Shown here piece after piece: positions 1 to 7,892 of a stretch of 40,991 nt of DNA. The first letter of the stretch is position 1; each line of letters starts with the position of its first letter. A model generated the notes under the pieces. It was not told the origin of the DNA and did not search any database. It was given only the letters and a program-made list of their open reading frames with translations. The position numbers and the translations under genes are program-made. Source of the stretch: Acidobacteriota bacterium (GTDB lineage: Bacteria; Acidobacteriota; Terriglobia; Terriglobales; SCQP01); NCBI GenBank assembly GCA_027314025.1, contig DAHVCP010000008.1:1-40991 (forward strand). The letters are read 5' to 3'.

Positions 1-24
1 CCCGCGCCGTTGGTGCTTACCGCG

Positions 25-882
25 CTATGCCGCCGGCTTCGCCGGTTGCCGCCGCCGCGGCCGGCTCAGCGCCCCGCCGCCGGTGGCGCCGCCGGCGATG
101 GCGCAGCCCAGCGTGATCAGGGCGATCCAAAACATGCCCCAGGAAAGCGATCCGCCGACGCGCTTGACGCCGCGCGCGGCGGTGGTGCCGGCCGTGGCCG
201 CCATGCCCTTCAGCCCGCCCGCCGGCCCGGCTTGCATCTGTCCGATCGCCGCCTGCGCCCGCGCCAGCGGAATGCCCGCGTCGCCGCTCAGCGCCGTCGC
301 CGCCGCGCCGGTGTTGCCCGCCGCCAGCAACGCGCCGATATGCGCCGCCTCGGCCCGGCTGACGGTGATGCCTTGGCTTTGCAGCGTGCCTTGCATTTGC
401 GTAACGCCCGCCGTGGCCGCCGCCGGCGCGGCGCCGCCCACCGCGGCCACCCCGCCCGCCGCCACCGTCACCGCCTGGCTGGCGATGTAGCCCACCACCA
501 GCACCATGCTCAGAACCACCAGGCCCCACATCGGCAGCGCCTTGCCGATGCCATGTTGCGTGGTCGCCGGCGGCGTACCCCCGGCTACCCAGGCGCCGAT
601 GTAGGTGGCGATGAAGGTCACGATCGCCAGCCAAATCACCGTCCCGCCACCGACGTTGGCCCAGGACGAGGCGCGCAGCGGATTCAGGCTGGAGAAGCCG
701 ATGCCCAGCACCAGAAACGCCAGAATGCCCTCCACGCCGAGAAAGACCAGATAGCCGGTCCAGATTCCGTTCCACTCCACCCCTCGCTCCCGCGCCAGCG
801 GTTTCGTTCCGGAGGCTTGCAGATCGCGATCCGTCTGGCGGCGGATAAACATTCGGCGTTCGATATTGCGGACTGTGCTCAT
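25..882 (-). CDS. Four-helix membrane protein of unknown function
   Basis: The 285-residue product has a basic N-terminus, then hydrophobic segments at about residues 42-65, 78-102, 113-140 and near the C-terminus (about 248-272). An Ala/Gly-rich stretch of about 100 residues separates helices 3 and 4. A purine-rich site GGGAGGGTGAG lies about 7 nt before the ATG and fixes the start. The pattern of paired helices with a conserved-looking WxxIWxGxxxF start resembles small membrane proteins sometimes annotated PhnA-like, but that is a weak recollection and no function follows from it. It lies 194 bp downstream of the MBL-fold gene on the same strand. A longer reading frame on the same strand in another frame looks like a shadow because it is a run of Arg/Gly. 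Confidence 0.75.
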   Translation of the reverse strand: MSTVRNIERRMFIRRQTDRDLQASGTKPLARERGVEWNGIWTGYLVFLGVEGILAFLVLGIGFSSLNPLRASSWANVGGGTVIWLAIVTFIATYIGAWVAGGTPPATTQHGIGKALPMWGLVVLSMVLVVGYIASQAVTVAAGGVAAVGGAAPAAATAGVTQMQGTLQSQGITVSRAEAAHIGALLAAGNTGAAATALSGDAGIPLARAQAAIGQMQAGPAGGLKGMAATAGTTAARGVKRVGGSLSWGMFWIALITLGCAIAGGATGGGALSRPRRRQPAKPAA

Positions 883-1076
883 GTGCGCTCACCCTCCCTT
901 TCCACTTGTGCGATGCGGCGAAAGCCGCAGGGGTGGGTTGTTTGCACGGTGGCAGCCCGCGCGCCGCCGCCGGGACGGGTCAAGGCCCGGTCCTTCCCCG
1001 CTGCTTTCCCGGTCCCCTCCATGCACGTCCCCGGCGCTTGCGCGGCGGCGCGCGCCGCGGGACGATGCGCCCGCTG

Positions 1077-1982
1077 CTATCCAGCGCTTTCCCGCGTGGC
1101 GGGTTCCGGCCGCCAGGCGAAGCGTCCGGCGTTTTGTTCCACTCGCGCCCACGGCCAGTCCGGATCGTGCGGGAACGCCACCAGCCAGTCTTCCCGCGCC
1201 GCCCGCTCCAGAAAGGCCTGTTTGTTCTCCACCGTTTCCAGCGGGAACAGATCGAAGCTCATCAGCCAGGTCGGCTTCAGGTGCCAGCGCGTGGGCAGCA
1301 GATCGGAGATGTAGCAGGCGGTTTGCCCGCCGGAGCGGATCACCACCGCCTGCATGCCGCGCGTGTGGCCGGGCAGGCGCAGCACCTCGATGCCCGGGCG
1401 GAGTTCATGGGCGCTGCCCGCCGCCGTGTCCAATATTTCCATCTGGCCGCTGGCCAGCAGCGGCTCGTAGTTGTCCGCCAGATAGCTGACCGCATCGCGC
1501 GGGTGGCGGCGGCGGGCGTGTTCCAGCTCGGTCCGCTGCGTGTAGTAGCGCGCGCGGGGAAATGCCGCCACGATGCGTCCGTCGCCGCGGCGCACCGTGT
1601 TCCATCCCGTGTGGTCATAGTGCAGGTGGGTGTTGATGACCACGTCCACCGTATCCGGCGCCACGCCGGCGGCGGCCAGCCGCTCCAGGTAATCGCGCCG
1701 CGGGTCCACGCCCCAGTTGCGCATCTGCTTGTCGGTCAGCTTGTCGCCGCAGCCGGTCTCGATCAGCACCGTGCCTCCGTCGCCGCGCACGATCAGGCTG
1801 TTCAGCCCGCACCAGATCAGGTTGCGCTCATCGGCGATGGGCGGCGCGTTCCACATCGCCTTCGGCACCACGTTGAAGAACGCCCCGCCGTCCAGCTCAT
1901 AGCCGCGGTCGCCCACGGAAATCAGTTCCAGGTTGCCGAGCGCCAGGCGGCGCACGGGGGGATGGGCAATTTGCGGGTTCAT
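1077..1982 (-). CDS. MBL-fold metallo-hydrolase
   Basis: The 301-residue protein carries the metallo-beta-lactamase fold signature THLHYDHTG (HxHxDH, about residues 117-125). Later come the ligands expected of the family: a His in LPGHTRG and an Asp in YISDLLP. Such enzymes bind two metal ions and hydrolyse esters, lactones or thioesters; the WNxxR context after the HxHxDH motif is like quorum-quenching lactonases and other AttM-type hydrolases, but the substrate cannot be named. No signal peptide is seen. Its ATG overlaps the stop of the upstream DedA gene as ATGA, so translation is probably coupled. The product is likely cytoplasmic. Confidence 0.85.
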   Translation of the reverse strand: MNPQIAHPPVRRLALGNLELISVGDRGYELDGGAFFNVVPKAMWNAPPIADERNLIWCGLNSLIVRGDGGTVLIETGCGDKLTDKQMRNWGVDPRRDYLERLAAAGVAPDTVDVVINTHLHYDHTGWNTVRRGDGRIVAAFPRARYYTQRTELEHARRRHPRDAVSYLADNYEPLLASGQMEILDTAAGSAHELRPGIEVLRLPGHTRGMQAVVIRSGGQTACYISDLLPTRWHLKPTWLMSFDLFPLETVENKQAFLERAAREDWLVAFPHDPDWPWARVEQNAGRFAWRPEPATRESAG

Positions 1983-2623
1983 CGCGAATGCGGTTTGGCC
2001 TCGCCGCCGTTTGGCGGCGCGTGCACGCCGGCTCTTTCTATTCTATGGAGCCCATACAGGATCGCCGCCGCCGCCACCGCGATCAGCACCAGCTCCACGC
2101 GGCCGGCGTCCTGGAGCACGCGGCGCAGATGGCGCCCCAAAAAATACCCGCCCGCCGTCACCACCGCCGCCCAGGCCGCGGCGCCGGCGGCGTTGTAGGG
2201 CAAAAACTCCCGCCAGCGCATGCGCGAGATGCCCGCCGCCGGGCCGGCGATGATGCGCAGCCCGGTGATGAAGCGCGCGAAAAAAATCGTCACCCCGCCG
2301 TAGCGGCGGAAAAAATGCTGCGCGTATCCCACCCGCCCCGGCGTCAGCCGCAGCAGCCGCCGGATTCCGGCGCCGGCTTCCCGCCCGATCCAATAGCCCA
2401 GGTTGTCGCCCAGCGTGCAGGCGGTGACCGCGATCAGGTACATCCACGGCCAGGCCAGGAAACGCCCTTCCCGCGACAAATACGCCGCGTAGAACAGCGT
2501 TACCTCGCCCGGCGCCGGCACGCCGGCGTTTTCCAGCAGCAGCAGCGCCGCCAGCGCCCAGCCCCCATAGGCGGAGAAGAACTGGGGGATGTGGCTGAGC
2601 CAGGACGCCACGGAGGTGGGCAT
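1979..2623 (-). CDS. DedA family (SNARE-associated) membrane protein
   Basis: The product has 214 residues from the chosen ATG. It shows the DedA family marks: ENAGVPAPGE near residue 30, a GRxAG-type stretch (YWIGREAGAG), and RFITGLRIIAGPAAG near residue 120, followed by two C-terminal hydrophobic segments. DedA proteins are polytopic inner-membrane proteins now linked to lipid-carrier recycling (undecaprenyl phosphate) and membrane homeostasis. The reading frame stays open about 300 bp upstream, but that part is Arg/Pro-rich, contains the intergenic hairpin repeats and is not DedA-like, so the internal ATG was chosen. The stop overlaps the next gene's ATG by 4 bp (ATGA). Confidence 0.85.
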   Translation of the reverse strand: MPTSVASWLSHIPQFFSAYGGWALAALLLLENAGVPAPGEVTLFYAAYLSREGRFLAWPWMYLIAVTACTLGDNLGYWIGREAGAGIRRLLRLTPGRVGYAQHFFRRYGGVTIFFARFITGLRIIAGPAAGISRMRWREFLPYNAAGAAAWAAVVTAGGYFLGRHLRRVLQDAGRVELVLIAVAAAAILYGLHRIERAGVHAPPNGGEAKPHSR

Positions 2624-2713
2624 GGGGCAGGTTAGCGCGCTTCCCGTGGCGCTGTCAGGCGGCCCGGCCGTCGCAACGGCTCGGAATACCGGCGCTGCGC
2701 CGCGGCCGGGCCC

Positions 2714-2739
2714 TGGGGGCGCGGGCGGCCTCGCCCGCC
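2714..2739. repeat. Hairpin repeat family B, copy 1
   Basis: The core GCGGGCGGCCTCGCCCGC folds as a 7-bp stem with a GCCT loop and is preceded by TGGGGGC. Near-identical copies lie at 6932-6952, 18,629-18,654 and 21,855-21,879, all between genes. Confidence 0.75.
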
Positions 2740-2760
2740 CAACCGCGGCCCCAGCGGCAG

Positions 2761-2851
2761 CGAACGTAGGATAGCCGTCCCGGCTGTCGCATCCGCCGCC
2801 CAACGCCCGGCGAACGTAGGATAGCCGTCCCGGCTGTCGCATCCGCCGCCC
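2761..2851. repeat. Hairpin repeat family A, tandem pair
   Basis: Two identical 41-bp units (2761-2801 and 2811-2851) are separated by 9 bp. The core GATAGCCGTCCCGGCTGTC forms an 8-bp stem (one G-T pair) around the loop TCC. Further copies lie at 6758-6776, 6977-6995 and 18,557-18,575, and a stem-swapped copy lies at 7028-7046. The arrangement is like bacterial REP elements. Confidence 0.85.
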
Positions 2852-3193
2852 GGAGGGCGACGGCCCCGCCCGCGGCCGCCGGCGCCCGCGCCTTCGCATG
2901 GTTCCCGAAGCCGCGCTTCCCAAATCGGTCCGCCCGCCGCGGCCCGCATCCCCGGCGCGGCAATCCCCGGCAGGGAGAAGCCGCGTCCAATCCCACCGCC
3001 GCCCGCCGTGCGCGGCGACTTTGAGAGGTTCGCGCGCGCCGGTGGGCCCAGCCGGGCGCGCCAGCGGGGCTCAACCCCGCATGTTGGGAATGCGGGACGC
3101 CCCGCCTGCGGCGGGGCAGGGGCCCGCGCTTATCAATGAGTTCGCCTGCCCGTTCCCCCCTGTCCCTCGCCCGCCTCCGCGCCGCTGCCGGCC

Positions 3194-3700
3194 GTGAGCG
3201 TCCTCATTCCCACCAAGGACCGCCCGGCGGATCTATTGCGCGCCGTGGCCAGCGTGCTGCGCTAGTCCGTTCCCGCCGCCGAAATCGTCATCCTGGACCA
3301 AAGCGCCGATGGCGCTTCCGAGCGCCGCATTCGCCGCCTGCACGCCGCCTGGTCCGGAGCGAGAATGGGAACCTTGCCCGGAGCAAGTTCCGGCGCCGCC
3401 GCCCCGCCGCCGCTGCGCTACTGCCGCGCTCCCGCGCTGCGCGGCCTGGCCGCCGCCCGCAACCGCGCCATGGAAATGGCGGCGGGAGACATTTGGCTAT
3501 TTCTCGACGATGACGTGGTTCTGGAGCCGGACTATCTGGCCGCCCTGCTGCGCGCCTACGCCGCCCATCCGGAAGCCGCCGGCATCTCCGGCGTCATCAC
3601 CAACTATCGCCGCCCCGGCATCGCCTACCGCGCCTGGCGCGCCGGTCTCGCCGACGCCCGCTGCATCGCCGCGCCCAGCCGCTCCGGCCCCCTGCCTTGA
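3194..3700 (+). pseudogene. Broken family-2 glycosyltransferase
   Basis: The frame from the GTG encodes VSVLIPTKDRPADLLRAVAS, the classic N-terminus of a GT2 (GT-A fold) glycosyltransferase. It is then interrupted by TAG at 3263-3265, where family members usually carry Gln (LRQS), so a CAG-to-TAG change is likely. The same frame continues through VILDQSADG, RGLAAARNRAM and the nucleotide-sugar binding region WLFLDDDVVLEPDYLAALLR (DxD at about 3504-3512). It stops at 3698-3700 after roughly 165 codons, about half the usual length, with no acceptor-binding half. It is therefore doubly disabled: a nonsense codon and a 3' truncation. A tRNA-like fragment begins 78 bp after the stop. Confidence 0.8.
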
Positions 3701-3778
3701 CCCGACCAAGGTCCGCGGTTTCCGCCAGCTCGCGCCGCCGCCAGCGCCAGTTACCCTGCTGCGCGGCGCCCTGCGCCG

Positions 3779-3824
3779 TTGCCTTGGCACGGTCGAGGTC
3801 AGCGGTTCGAGTCCACTCGTGCCT
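3779..3824 (+). pseudogene. tRNA-Ala-like 3' half, no 5' half
   Basis: An anticodon-loop-like TTGGCAC (anticodon GGC at 3786-3788) is followed by GAGGTCAGCGGTTCGAGTCC (3795-3814), which reads like the variable loop and T-arm of a bacterial tRNA-Ala. CGTGCC follows, as an acceptor 3' strand would. The T-stem has one mismatch (AGCGG/CCACT) and the anticodon stem is poor. I find no D-arm or matching 5' acceptor strand upstream, so it is not called as a working tRNA. It could be the residue of an integration or recombination event, or chance. Confidence 0.4.
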
Positions 3825-3916
3825 GCGACCCGGCTGGTTGGGGCCCGGCATTATGCGCCGCCGCTGTTGGCGCCGGGCCGTCCCTCCCCGCGCGGGCGGC
3901 GCCGGCGTTCGCCTGG

Positions 3917-3922
3917 TAGAAT
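3917..3922 (+). promoter_or_regulatory. Possible -10 element for gmhA
   Basis: TAGAAT ends 14 nt before the gmhA ATG, giving a predicted leader of about 8 nt. No -35 or Shine-Dalgarno is evident. Confidence 0.4.
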
Positions 3923-3936
3923 GCGCCTTAGCCTCC

Positions 3937-4551
3937 ATGACCAACACTTCGGCCACCCGCCCCGCCGCTGCCGGCCTCAGCCGCTTGTTGCAGGCGAATT
4001 TCGACGCCCATGCCGACTGCCAGCGCCGCACCGCCGCCGAGCTGCTGCCCGCGCTCACCGCCGCGGCCGAGGCGATGATCGCCGCCTATCGTGGTGGCGG
4101 CAAGGCGATCTTTTTCGGCAACGGTGGCAGCGCCGCCGATGCCCAGCATCTGGCGGCGGAGTTCCTGGGCCGGTATTTGCAGGACCGCCCCGCGCTGCCC
4201 GCGCTGGCCCTGGCGGTCAACACCAGCGTGGTCACGGCCATCGGCAACGATTACGGCTATGAGCGCGTCTTCGCACGGCAAATCGAAGCCTGGGCCCAGC
4301 CCGCCGACGTCGCCGTCGGCCTCAGCACCTCCGGCAACTCGCCCAACGTGGTGGCGGCCCTAGCCGCGGCGCGGGAGCGCGGCTGCCGCACCATCGCCTT
4401 CACCGGTGAGGGCGGCGGCAAAATGGTCGCCGTGGCGGAGATCCTGCTCGCCGTGCCCTCGCGGGAAACGCCGCGCATCCAGGAATGCCACATGCTGATG
4501 GGCCACGCGCTGTGCCAGGTGGTGGAGCAGGCGCTCTTCCCGCCCGCCTAG
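3937..4551 (+). CDS. gmhA: Phosphoheptose isomerase (SIS domain)
   Basis: The 204-residue protein matches the usual GmhA length (about 190-200). It isomerises sedoheptulose 7-phosphate to glycero-manno-heptose 7-phosphate, the first step of ADP-heptose synthesis for lipopolysaccharide core or S-layer glycans. Visible marks are the sugar-phosphate loop GNGGSAADAQHLAAEFLGR (about residues 62-80), the TSGNSPN loop, and the C-terminal TPRIQECHMLMGHALCQ with the metal/active-site Glu and His. The ATG at 3937 was chosen because upstream codons are not GmhA-like. No other heptose gene is adjacent; the only glycan neighbour is the broken GT2 upstream. Confidence 0.9.
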   Translation: MTNTSATRPAAAGLSRLLQANFDAHADCQRRTAAELLPALTAAAEAMIAAYRGGGKAIFFGNGGSAADAQHLAAEFLGRYLQDRPALPALALAVNTSVVTAIGNDYGYERVFARQIEAWAQPADVAVGLSTSGNSPNVVAALAAARERGCRTIAFTGEGGGKMVAVAEILLAVPSRETPRIQECHMLMGHALCQVVEQALFPPA

Positions 4552-4851
4552 CCGCGCCGTCCAAAAGGTTTGCGGACCAGCGGTCCGCGCCCCCAGGGCC
4601 AGCGGTCCGCCCCAGGAGCCAGCGGCCCGTTCTCCAAGGCCGAGCGCCGCAACGGAGATTGTGGGACGCCGTCCACGGCGCCCGGCGACAGGCGCGTACG
4701 GCTGCGGCGCGTGGAATGGGCTTCAGCCCGCAGTCGCGCGGCGGCATTGCGGACCAGCGGTCCGCGCCCCCAGGGACCGGCGGCCCCGCTTGCGTCCATC
4801 CATGCCGCGCCGGGATCCCCGCGCCGGGCGTTCTGAGGTAAGCTCAACGCC
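4552..4851. repeat. Hairpin repeat family C, two copies
   Basis: The 300-bp gap after gmhA has no gene. Two identical 27-bp units lie at 4572-4598 and 4749-4775. Each starts with GCGGACCAGCGGTCCGC, a 7-bp perfect stem with loop AGC, followed by GCCCCCAGGG. A partial unit (CCAGCGGTCCGCCCCAGG) lies just after the first copy. Confidence 0.75.
4839..4844 (+). promoter_or_regulatory. -10-like hexamer, leaderless start of fucosidase
   Basis: TAAGCT ends 7 nt before the ATG at 4852, so transcription would begin at or next to the start codon. No Shine-Dalgarno is present. Confidence 0.4.
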
Positions 4852-6732
4852 ATGCGACGCCGCGAATTCTGCCAATGGCTGGGGGGCGCGGTATCCGCCG
4901 CCGCCCTAGCCGCCGACCAACCGGCTGAAGCTTTGCCGCCCTCCGCGCCAGTCTCCGCCGCGGACTCGTCCTCCGCCACGGAAGCCTCCGGCTCCGCTGC
5001 TGCGGGATCCTCCGGCTCCGCCGCCGCTCCGCCGGCTTTCGGCCAATACACGCAGGACTACGCCGCCTTCTGCGCCGAGCCCTCCGAAGCCCGCGTCTTC
5101 TACGCCCTGCGCGGCGGCCGCATCGTGGCCGAGCATCTCGACTCCGCCCGTTGGCGGCCCACCGGCTGGGGCAATCCGCCGCCGCTGCCCATTCCCGGCG
5201 GCTCGCATGACGGCGTGCCGATGATCAGTCCCATTCCCGGCTTGGCCGGCGACGGCCCTTACCAGCCCACCTGGGATTCCCTGCTGCAATACGAATGCCC
5301 GGAGTGGTATCGCGACGCCAAGTTCGGCATCTGGAACCATTGGTCGCCGCAGTGCGTGCCCGAGGACGGCGACTGGTACGCCCGCAACATGTACCTGCCG
5401 GGCCAGGGGCAGGCGAAGTTCCAGCGCGCCCATTACGGCCCGCCCACGCGTTTCGGCTACAAAGACCTGTGCGCCCAATGGACGCTGCTGAATTGGGAGC
5501 CGGAAGCGCTGATGGACCGCTACGTCCGCGCCGGCGCCCGCATGTTCATCGCCCTGGCCAATCATCACGACGGCTTCGACACCTGGCGCAGCCGCCACCA
5601 GCCCTGGAACGCCGGCCGCATCGGCCCGCACCGCGACGTCATCGGCACTTGGGCGGGCATTGCCCGCCGGCACAACCTGCGCTTCGGCGTCACCGTGCAT
5701 CAGGCGCGCAACTGGTGGTGGTTCCAGCCCTCGCATGGCGCCGACGCCTCCGGTCCCCTGGCCGGCGTGCCCTATGACGGCGGCCTGCGGCCCGAGGAGG
5801 GCATCGGCCAGTGGTGGCAGGGCCTGGATCCGCACCGCCTGTATGGCGTCAAGCATCCGCACGACGCCTTGCCCGATCCCAGCTTCGTCAAAAATTTTTA
5901 CGACCGCACCCGCGACTTGGTGGACCAGCACAACCCCGACCTGCTGTATTTCGACAATCCTTTATTTCCGCTGGGCTGGGGGGGCATGAACATCGGGGCG
6001 TATTTTTACAACCACAACATCCAAACCCACGGCGGCCGCAACGAAGGCGTGACCACCATCAAGAACGTCCCGCCGCATCTGGCCAAGGCCGTCGTCGCTG
6101 ACATCGAGCGTGGCTTGGCGGCGGGCATCCTGCCCCATCCCTGGCAGTCGGAGACCTGCATCGGCGACTGGCATTACCAGCGCAAGCTCTTCACCGCTCC
6201 CGGTCCCTACGGCGGCTACTTGCCGCCGCGCCAGGTCATCCATTGGCTGGTGGACGTGGTCAGCAAGAACGGAACCTTCATCCTGAACATTCCCGGCAAG
6301 CCTGACGGCACCATTGACTCCAAGGAAGAGCGCATCCTCGACGACATCGGCGGCTGGTTCCGGATCAACGGCGAGGCCATCTACGGCACCCGCCCCTGGA
6401 AGATCTTCGGCGAAGGCCCAGACATGATCCACGCTGGTTCCTTCCAGGGCAAGAGCATCCGCGAACTCGGCCCCCACGACATTCGCTTCACCCGCAACAA
6501 AGCCGGCTCGGTGCTCTACGCCATTGCTCTTGGCTGGCCCGCGGCGGAAATAGCCATTCGCGCCTTGGGCACGGCTTCGCCGCAGCACCCCGGCAAAGTC
6601 CACGATGTGCGCGTCCTGGGCACGGAAGAGAAGATCGTCTGGCGGCAGACCGCCGCGGCGCTGCACATTCGGCCGCCCCGCCATCGCCTGGAGCCCGATT
6701 ACACCATGGCCCTGCGCATCGCCCTTTCCTGA
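4852..6732 (+). CDS. Exported GH29 alpha-L-fucosidase
   Basis: The 626-residue enzyme releases terminal L-fucose from glycans by a retaining mechanism. The N-terminus MRRREFCQWLGG followed by an Ala-rich segment looks like a twin-arginine (Tat) signal, then an Ala/Ser/Pro linker to about residue 63. The catalytic domain carries GH29 marks: CPEWYRDAKFGIWNHWS near 145-161, ALANHHDGFDTWRSRHQPWN near 233-252, GVTVHQARNWWW, and DLLYFDNP with the likely nucleophile Asp368. In most family members this motif reads WFDG, so the YFDN context is unusual. The C-terminal about 120 residues (GPHDIRFTRN, LYAIALGWP) are the usual beta domain. It stands alone between repeat-filled gaps, with no fucose uptake or catabolic genes beside it. 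Confidence 0.88.
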   Translation: MRRREFCQWLGGAVSAAALAADQPAEALPPSAPVSAADSSSATEASGSAAAGSSGSAAAPPAFGQYTQDYAAFCAEPSEARVFYALRGGRIVAEHLDSARWRPTGWGNPPPLPIPGGSHDGVPMISPIPGLAGDGPYQPTWDSLLQYECPEWYRDAKFGIWNHWSPQCVPEDGDWYARNMYLPGQGQAKFQRAHYGPPTRFGYKDLCAQWTLLNWEPEALMDRYVRAGARMFIALANHHDGFDTWRSRHQPWNAGRIGPHRDVIGTWAGIARRHNLRFGVTVHQARNWWWFQPSHGADASGPLAGVPYDGGLRPEEGIGQWWQGLDPHRLYGVKHPHDALPDPSFVKNFYDRTRDLVDQHNPDLLYFDNPLFPLGWGGMNIGAYFYNHNIQTHGGRNEGVTTIKNVPPHLAKAVVADIERGLAAGILPHPWQSETCIGDWHYQRKLFTAPGPYGGYLPPRQVIHWLVDVVSKNGTFILNIPGKPDGTIDSKEERILDDIGGWFRINGEAIYGTRPWKIFGEGPDMIHAGSFQGKSIRELGPHDIRFTRNKAGSVLYAIALGWPAAEIAIRALGTASPQHPGKVHDVRVLGTEEKIVWRQTAAALHIRPPRHRLEPDYTMALRIALS

Positions 6733-6757
6733 CCGGCTGCCCGGGCAGCGACAGTAG

Positions 6758-6776
6758 GATAGCCGTCCCGGCTGTC
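6758..6776. repeat. Hairpin repeat family A, copy 3
   Basis: GATAGCCGTCCCGGCTGTC occurs 26 bp after the fucosidase stop, preceded by GTAG and followed by CGCTTCCCGCCGCCCG, much like the pair at 2761-2851. It may sit in the 3' end of the fucosidase transcript. Confidence 0.8.
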
Positions 6777-6888
6777 GCTTCCCGCCGCCCGGGAGGGCGA
6801 CAAAACGCAGGGCAGGAGCCCTACCCCAGGCGCGCGTTGGCCCCAGCGCTTCCGCGGCGGAAAACACAACCGCCGCGCGCGGAAATGT

Positions 6889-6909
6889 GGGGTATGCCTC
6901 CGGCTTGCG
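6889..6909. repeat. Dispersed word GGTATGCCTCCGGCTTGCG, copy 1
   Basis: The same 21-bp string (GG plus the word given) recurs at 8836-8856, also in a gap between genes and again followed by a (C/G)GC-rich tract. Its function is unknown. Confidence 0.6.
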
Positions 6910-6931
6910 TACGGCCGCGCTGCGCGCGGCC

Positions 6932-6952
6932 GGGGCGCGGGCGGCCTCGCCG
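6932..6952. repeat. Hairpin repeat family B, copy 2 (shortened)
   Basis: GGCGCGGGCGGCCTCGCCGC lacks the last bases of the stem seen in the other copies. A family A copy follows directly at 6977. Confidence 0.6.
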
Positions 6953-6976
6953 CGGCCCTAGCGGCAGCGACCGTAG

Positions 6977-7046
6977 GATAGCCGTCCCGGCTGTCAATTC
7001 CGGCCGGCCGTTCCCCGGCGAAAATAGGGCCGCCGTCCCGGCGGCC
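6977..7046. repeat. Hairpin repeat family A, copies 4 and 5 (stem-swapped)
   Basis: Copy 4 (6977-6995) has the standard core GATAGCCGTCCCGGCTGTC. Copy 5 (7028-7046) reads GGCCGCCGTCCCGGCGGCC: the loop TCC and inner GCCG/CGGC pairs are kept, while the outer bases on both arms differ yet still pair. This compensatory change supports selection for the hairpin. The rest of the 6733-7051 gap holds no gene. Confidence 0.75.
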
Positions 7047-7051
7047 GCTGC

Positions 7052-7867
7052 CTAATCCGAATGCAGCGTGAAGGCCGCGATCTCCGGCGGGCAGCCCACG
7101 CGCCAGGGCACGATCACCTTTCCCAGCCCGCGGCTGACGTACATGCGCGTCGCGCCTTCCTGCAAAAATCCGACGGGGAAGTGGCGGTCATAGAAGGGCG
7201 CCGCGGCGGGAATGCCCAGATGGATCTGCCCGCCGTGCGTGTGCCCGGACAAAACCAAATCCACGCCGTGCCGCGCCGCGTCGGGCAGCGACGCCGGGCT
7301 GTGCGCCAGCAGCAGCGTGAAGCCGTGCATCCGCCGCGCCCCCAGCGCCGCCGCCAAATCCGGCTGCTGCCGCGCGTCGTCAATGCCGGCGATGGTGATG
7401 CGCTCGCCGGCGATCTGCACCCGCCGGTGGGAGTTGCGCAGCACGCGGATGCGCCGCCGCGCCAGCGCCCGCGAAATCATCGCCGCGTCCACGCGGAAAT
7501 CGTGGTTGCCCAGCACGGCGAACACGCCCAGCCGCGCTCGCAGATGCGCCAGCAAATCCGCCACCGGCTCGATGAACTGCCGCGTGGCGGTGACGAAATC
7601 CCCGGTCAGGGCGATGATGTCCGGCTGCAGCCGGTTGGCCAGCTCCACTGCCCGCTCCGCCGTGTTGGACGGCAGGTACAGGCTGTAGTGAATATCCGAA
7701 AGCTGCACGATGCGCAGCCCGGAGCAGTTCCGCGGCAGCCGCGGCATTTGCAGCGAATAGGCGGAGACCTGCGGATCGCGGGTAATCCGGCGCGGGGGAT
7801 GAATCAGCCGGTGCACCTGGCGCAAATAGCGGCGGCGCAACGGCAGGGGGTTGGAGTGCAGCGACAT
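7052..7867 (-). CDS. Metallophosphoesterase (YkuE/YaeI-like)
   Basis: The 271-residue protein has the calcineurin-like phosphoesterase motifs in order: QLSDIHYS (Dx H), LTGDFV, LGNHDFR, LLLAHSP and SGHTHGGQIH. These residues bind a dinuclear metal centre. The GHTHGGQ ending and the size fit the COG1408-type group, some of whose members cleave UDP-diacylglucosamine or phospholipid precursors; the substrate here is unknown. The ATG at 7867 begins with a basic stretch (LRRRYLRQ) and there is no clear transmembrane helix. The frame is open further upstream, but that overlaps the preceding gene and is Arg/Pro-rich. It starts 25 bp after the inositol monophosphatase stop, so the two are probably one operon. 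Confidence 0.85.
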   Translation of the reverse strand: MSLHSNPLPLRRRYLRQVHRLIHPPRRITRDPQVSAYSLQMPRLPRNCSGLRIVQLSDIHYSLYLPSNTAERAVELANRLQPDIIALTGDFVTATRQFIEPVADLLAHLRARLGVFAVLGNHDFRVDAAMISRALARRRIRVLRNSHRRVQIAGERITIAGIDDARQQPDLAAALGARRMHGFTLLLAHSPASLPDAARHGVDLVLSGHTHGGQIHLGIPAAAPFYDRHFPVGFLQEGATRMYVSRGLGKVIVPWRVGCPPEIAAFTLHSD

Positions 7868-7892
7868 GGAAAATCGAATGGAATCCCTATAC

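Larger units (their letters stand above)
2624..3193. other. Repeat-rich intergenic region
   Basis: This 570-bp gap lies between the divergently oriented DedA gene and the glycosyltransferase remnant. I see no convincing gene. It holds one copy of the GCGGGCG/CGCCCGC hairpin repeat (2714-2739), a tandem pair of the GATAGCCG/CGGCTGTC hairpin (2761-2851) and a G/C block at 3060-3130 (CGGGGCTCAACCCCG, then a GGGAATGCGGGAC word) that resembles the block at 23,906-23,998. Confidence 0.6.

Noticed and set aside
906..2198. 430-codon open frame on the plus strand opposite the MBL and DedA genes
   Set aside because: It is antisense to two genes with clear family motifs, and its product is Arg/Gln/His-rich with no domain. 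Such frames are expected in G+C-rich DNA.
3136..3513. Plus-strand frame starting at 3136 as the true glycosyltransferase start
   Set aside because: It is in a different frame from the GT2 motifs and gives an Arg-rich product; the GT2 frame is closed upstream by TGA at 3137.
3779..3824. Functional tRNA-Ala
   Set aside because: No D-arm or pairing 5' acceptor strand can be found upstream, and both the anticodon stem and T-stem have mismatches, so only a remnant is claimed.
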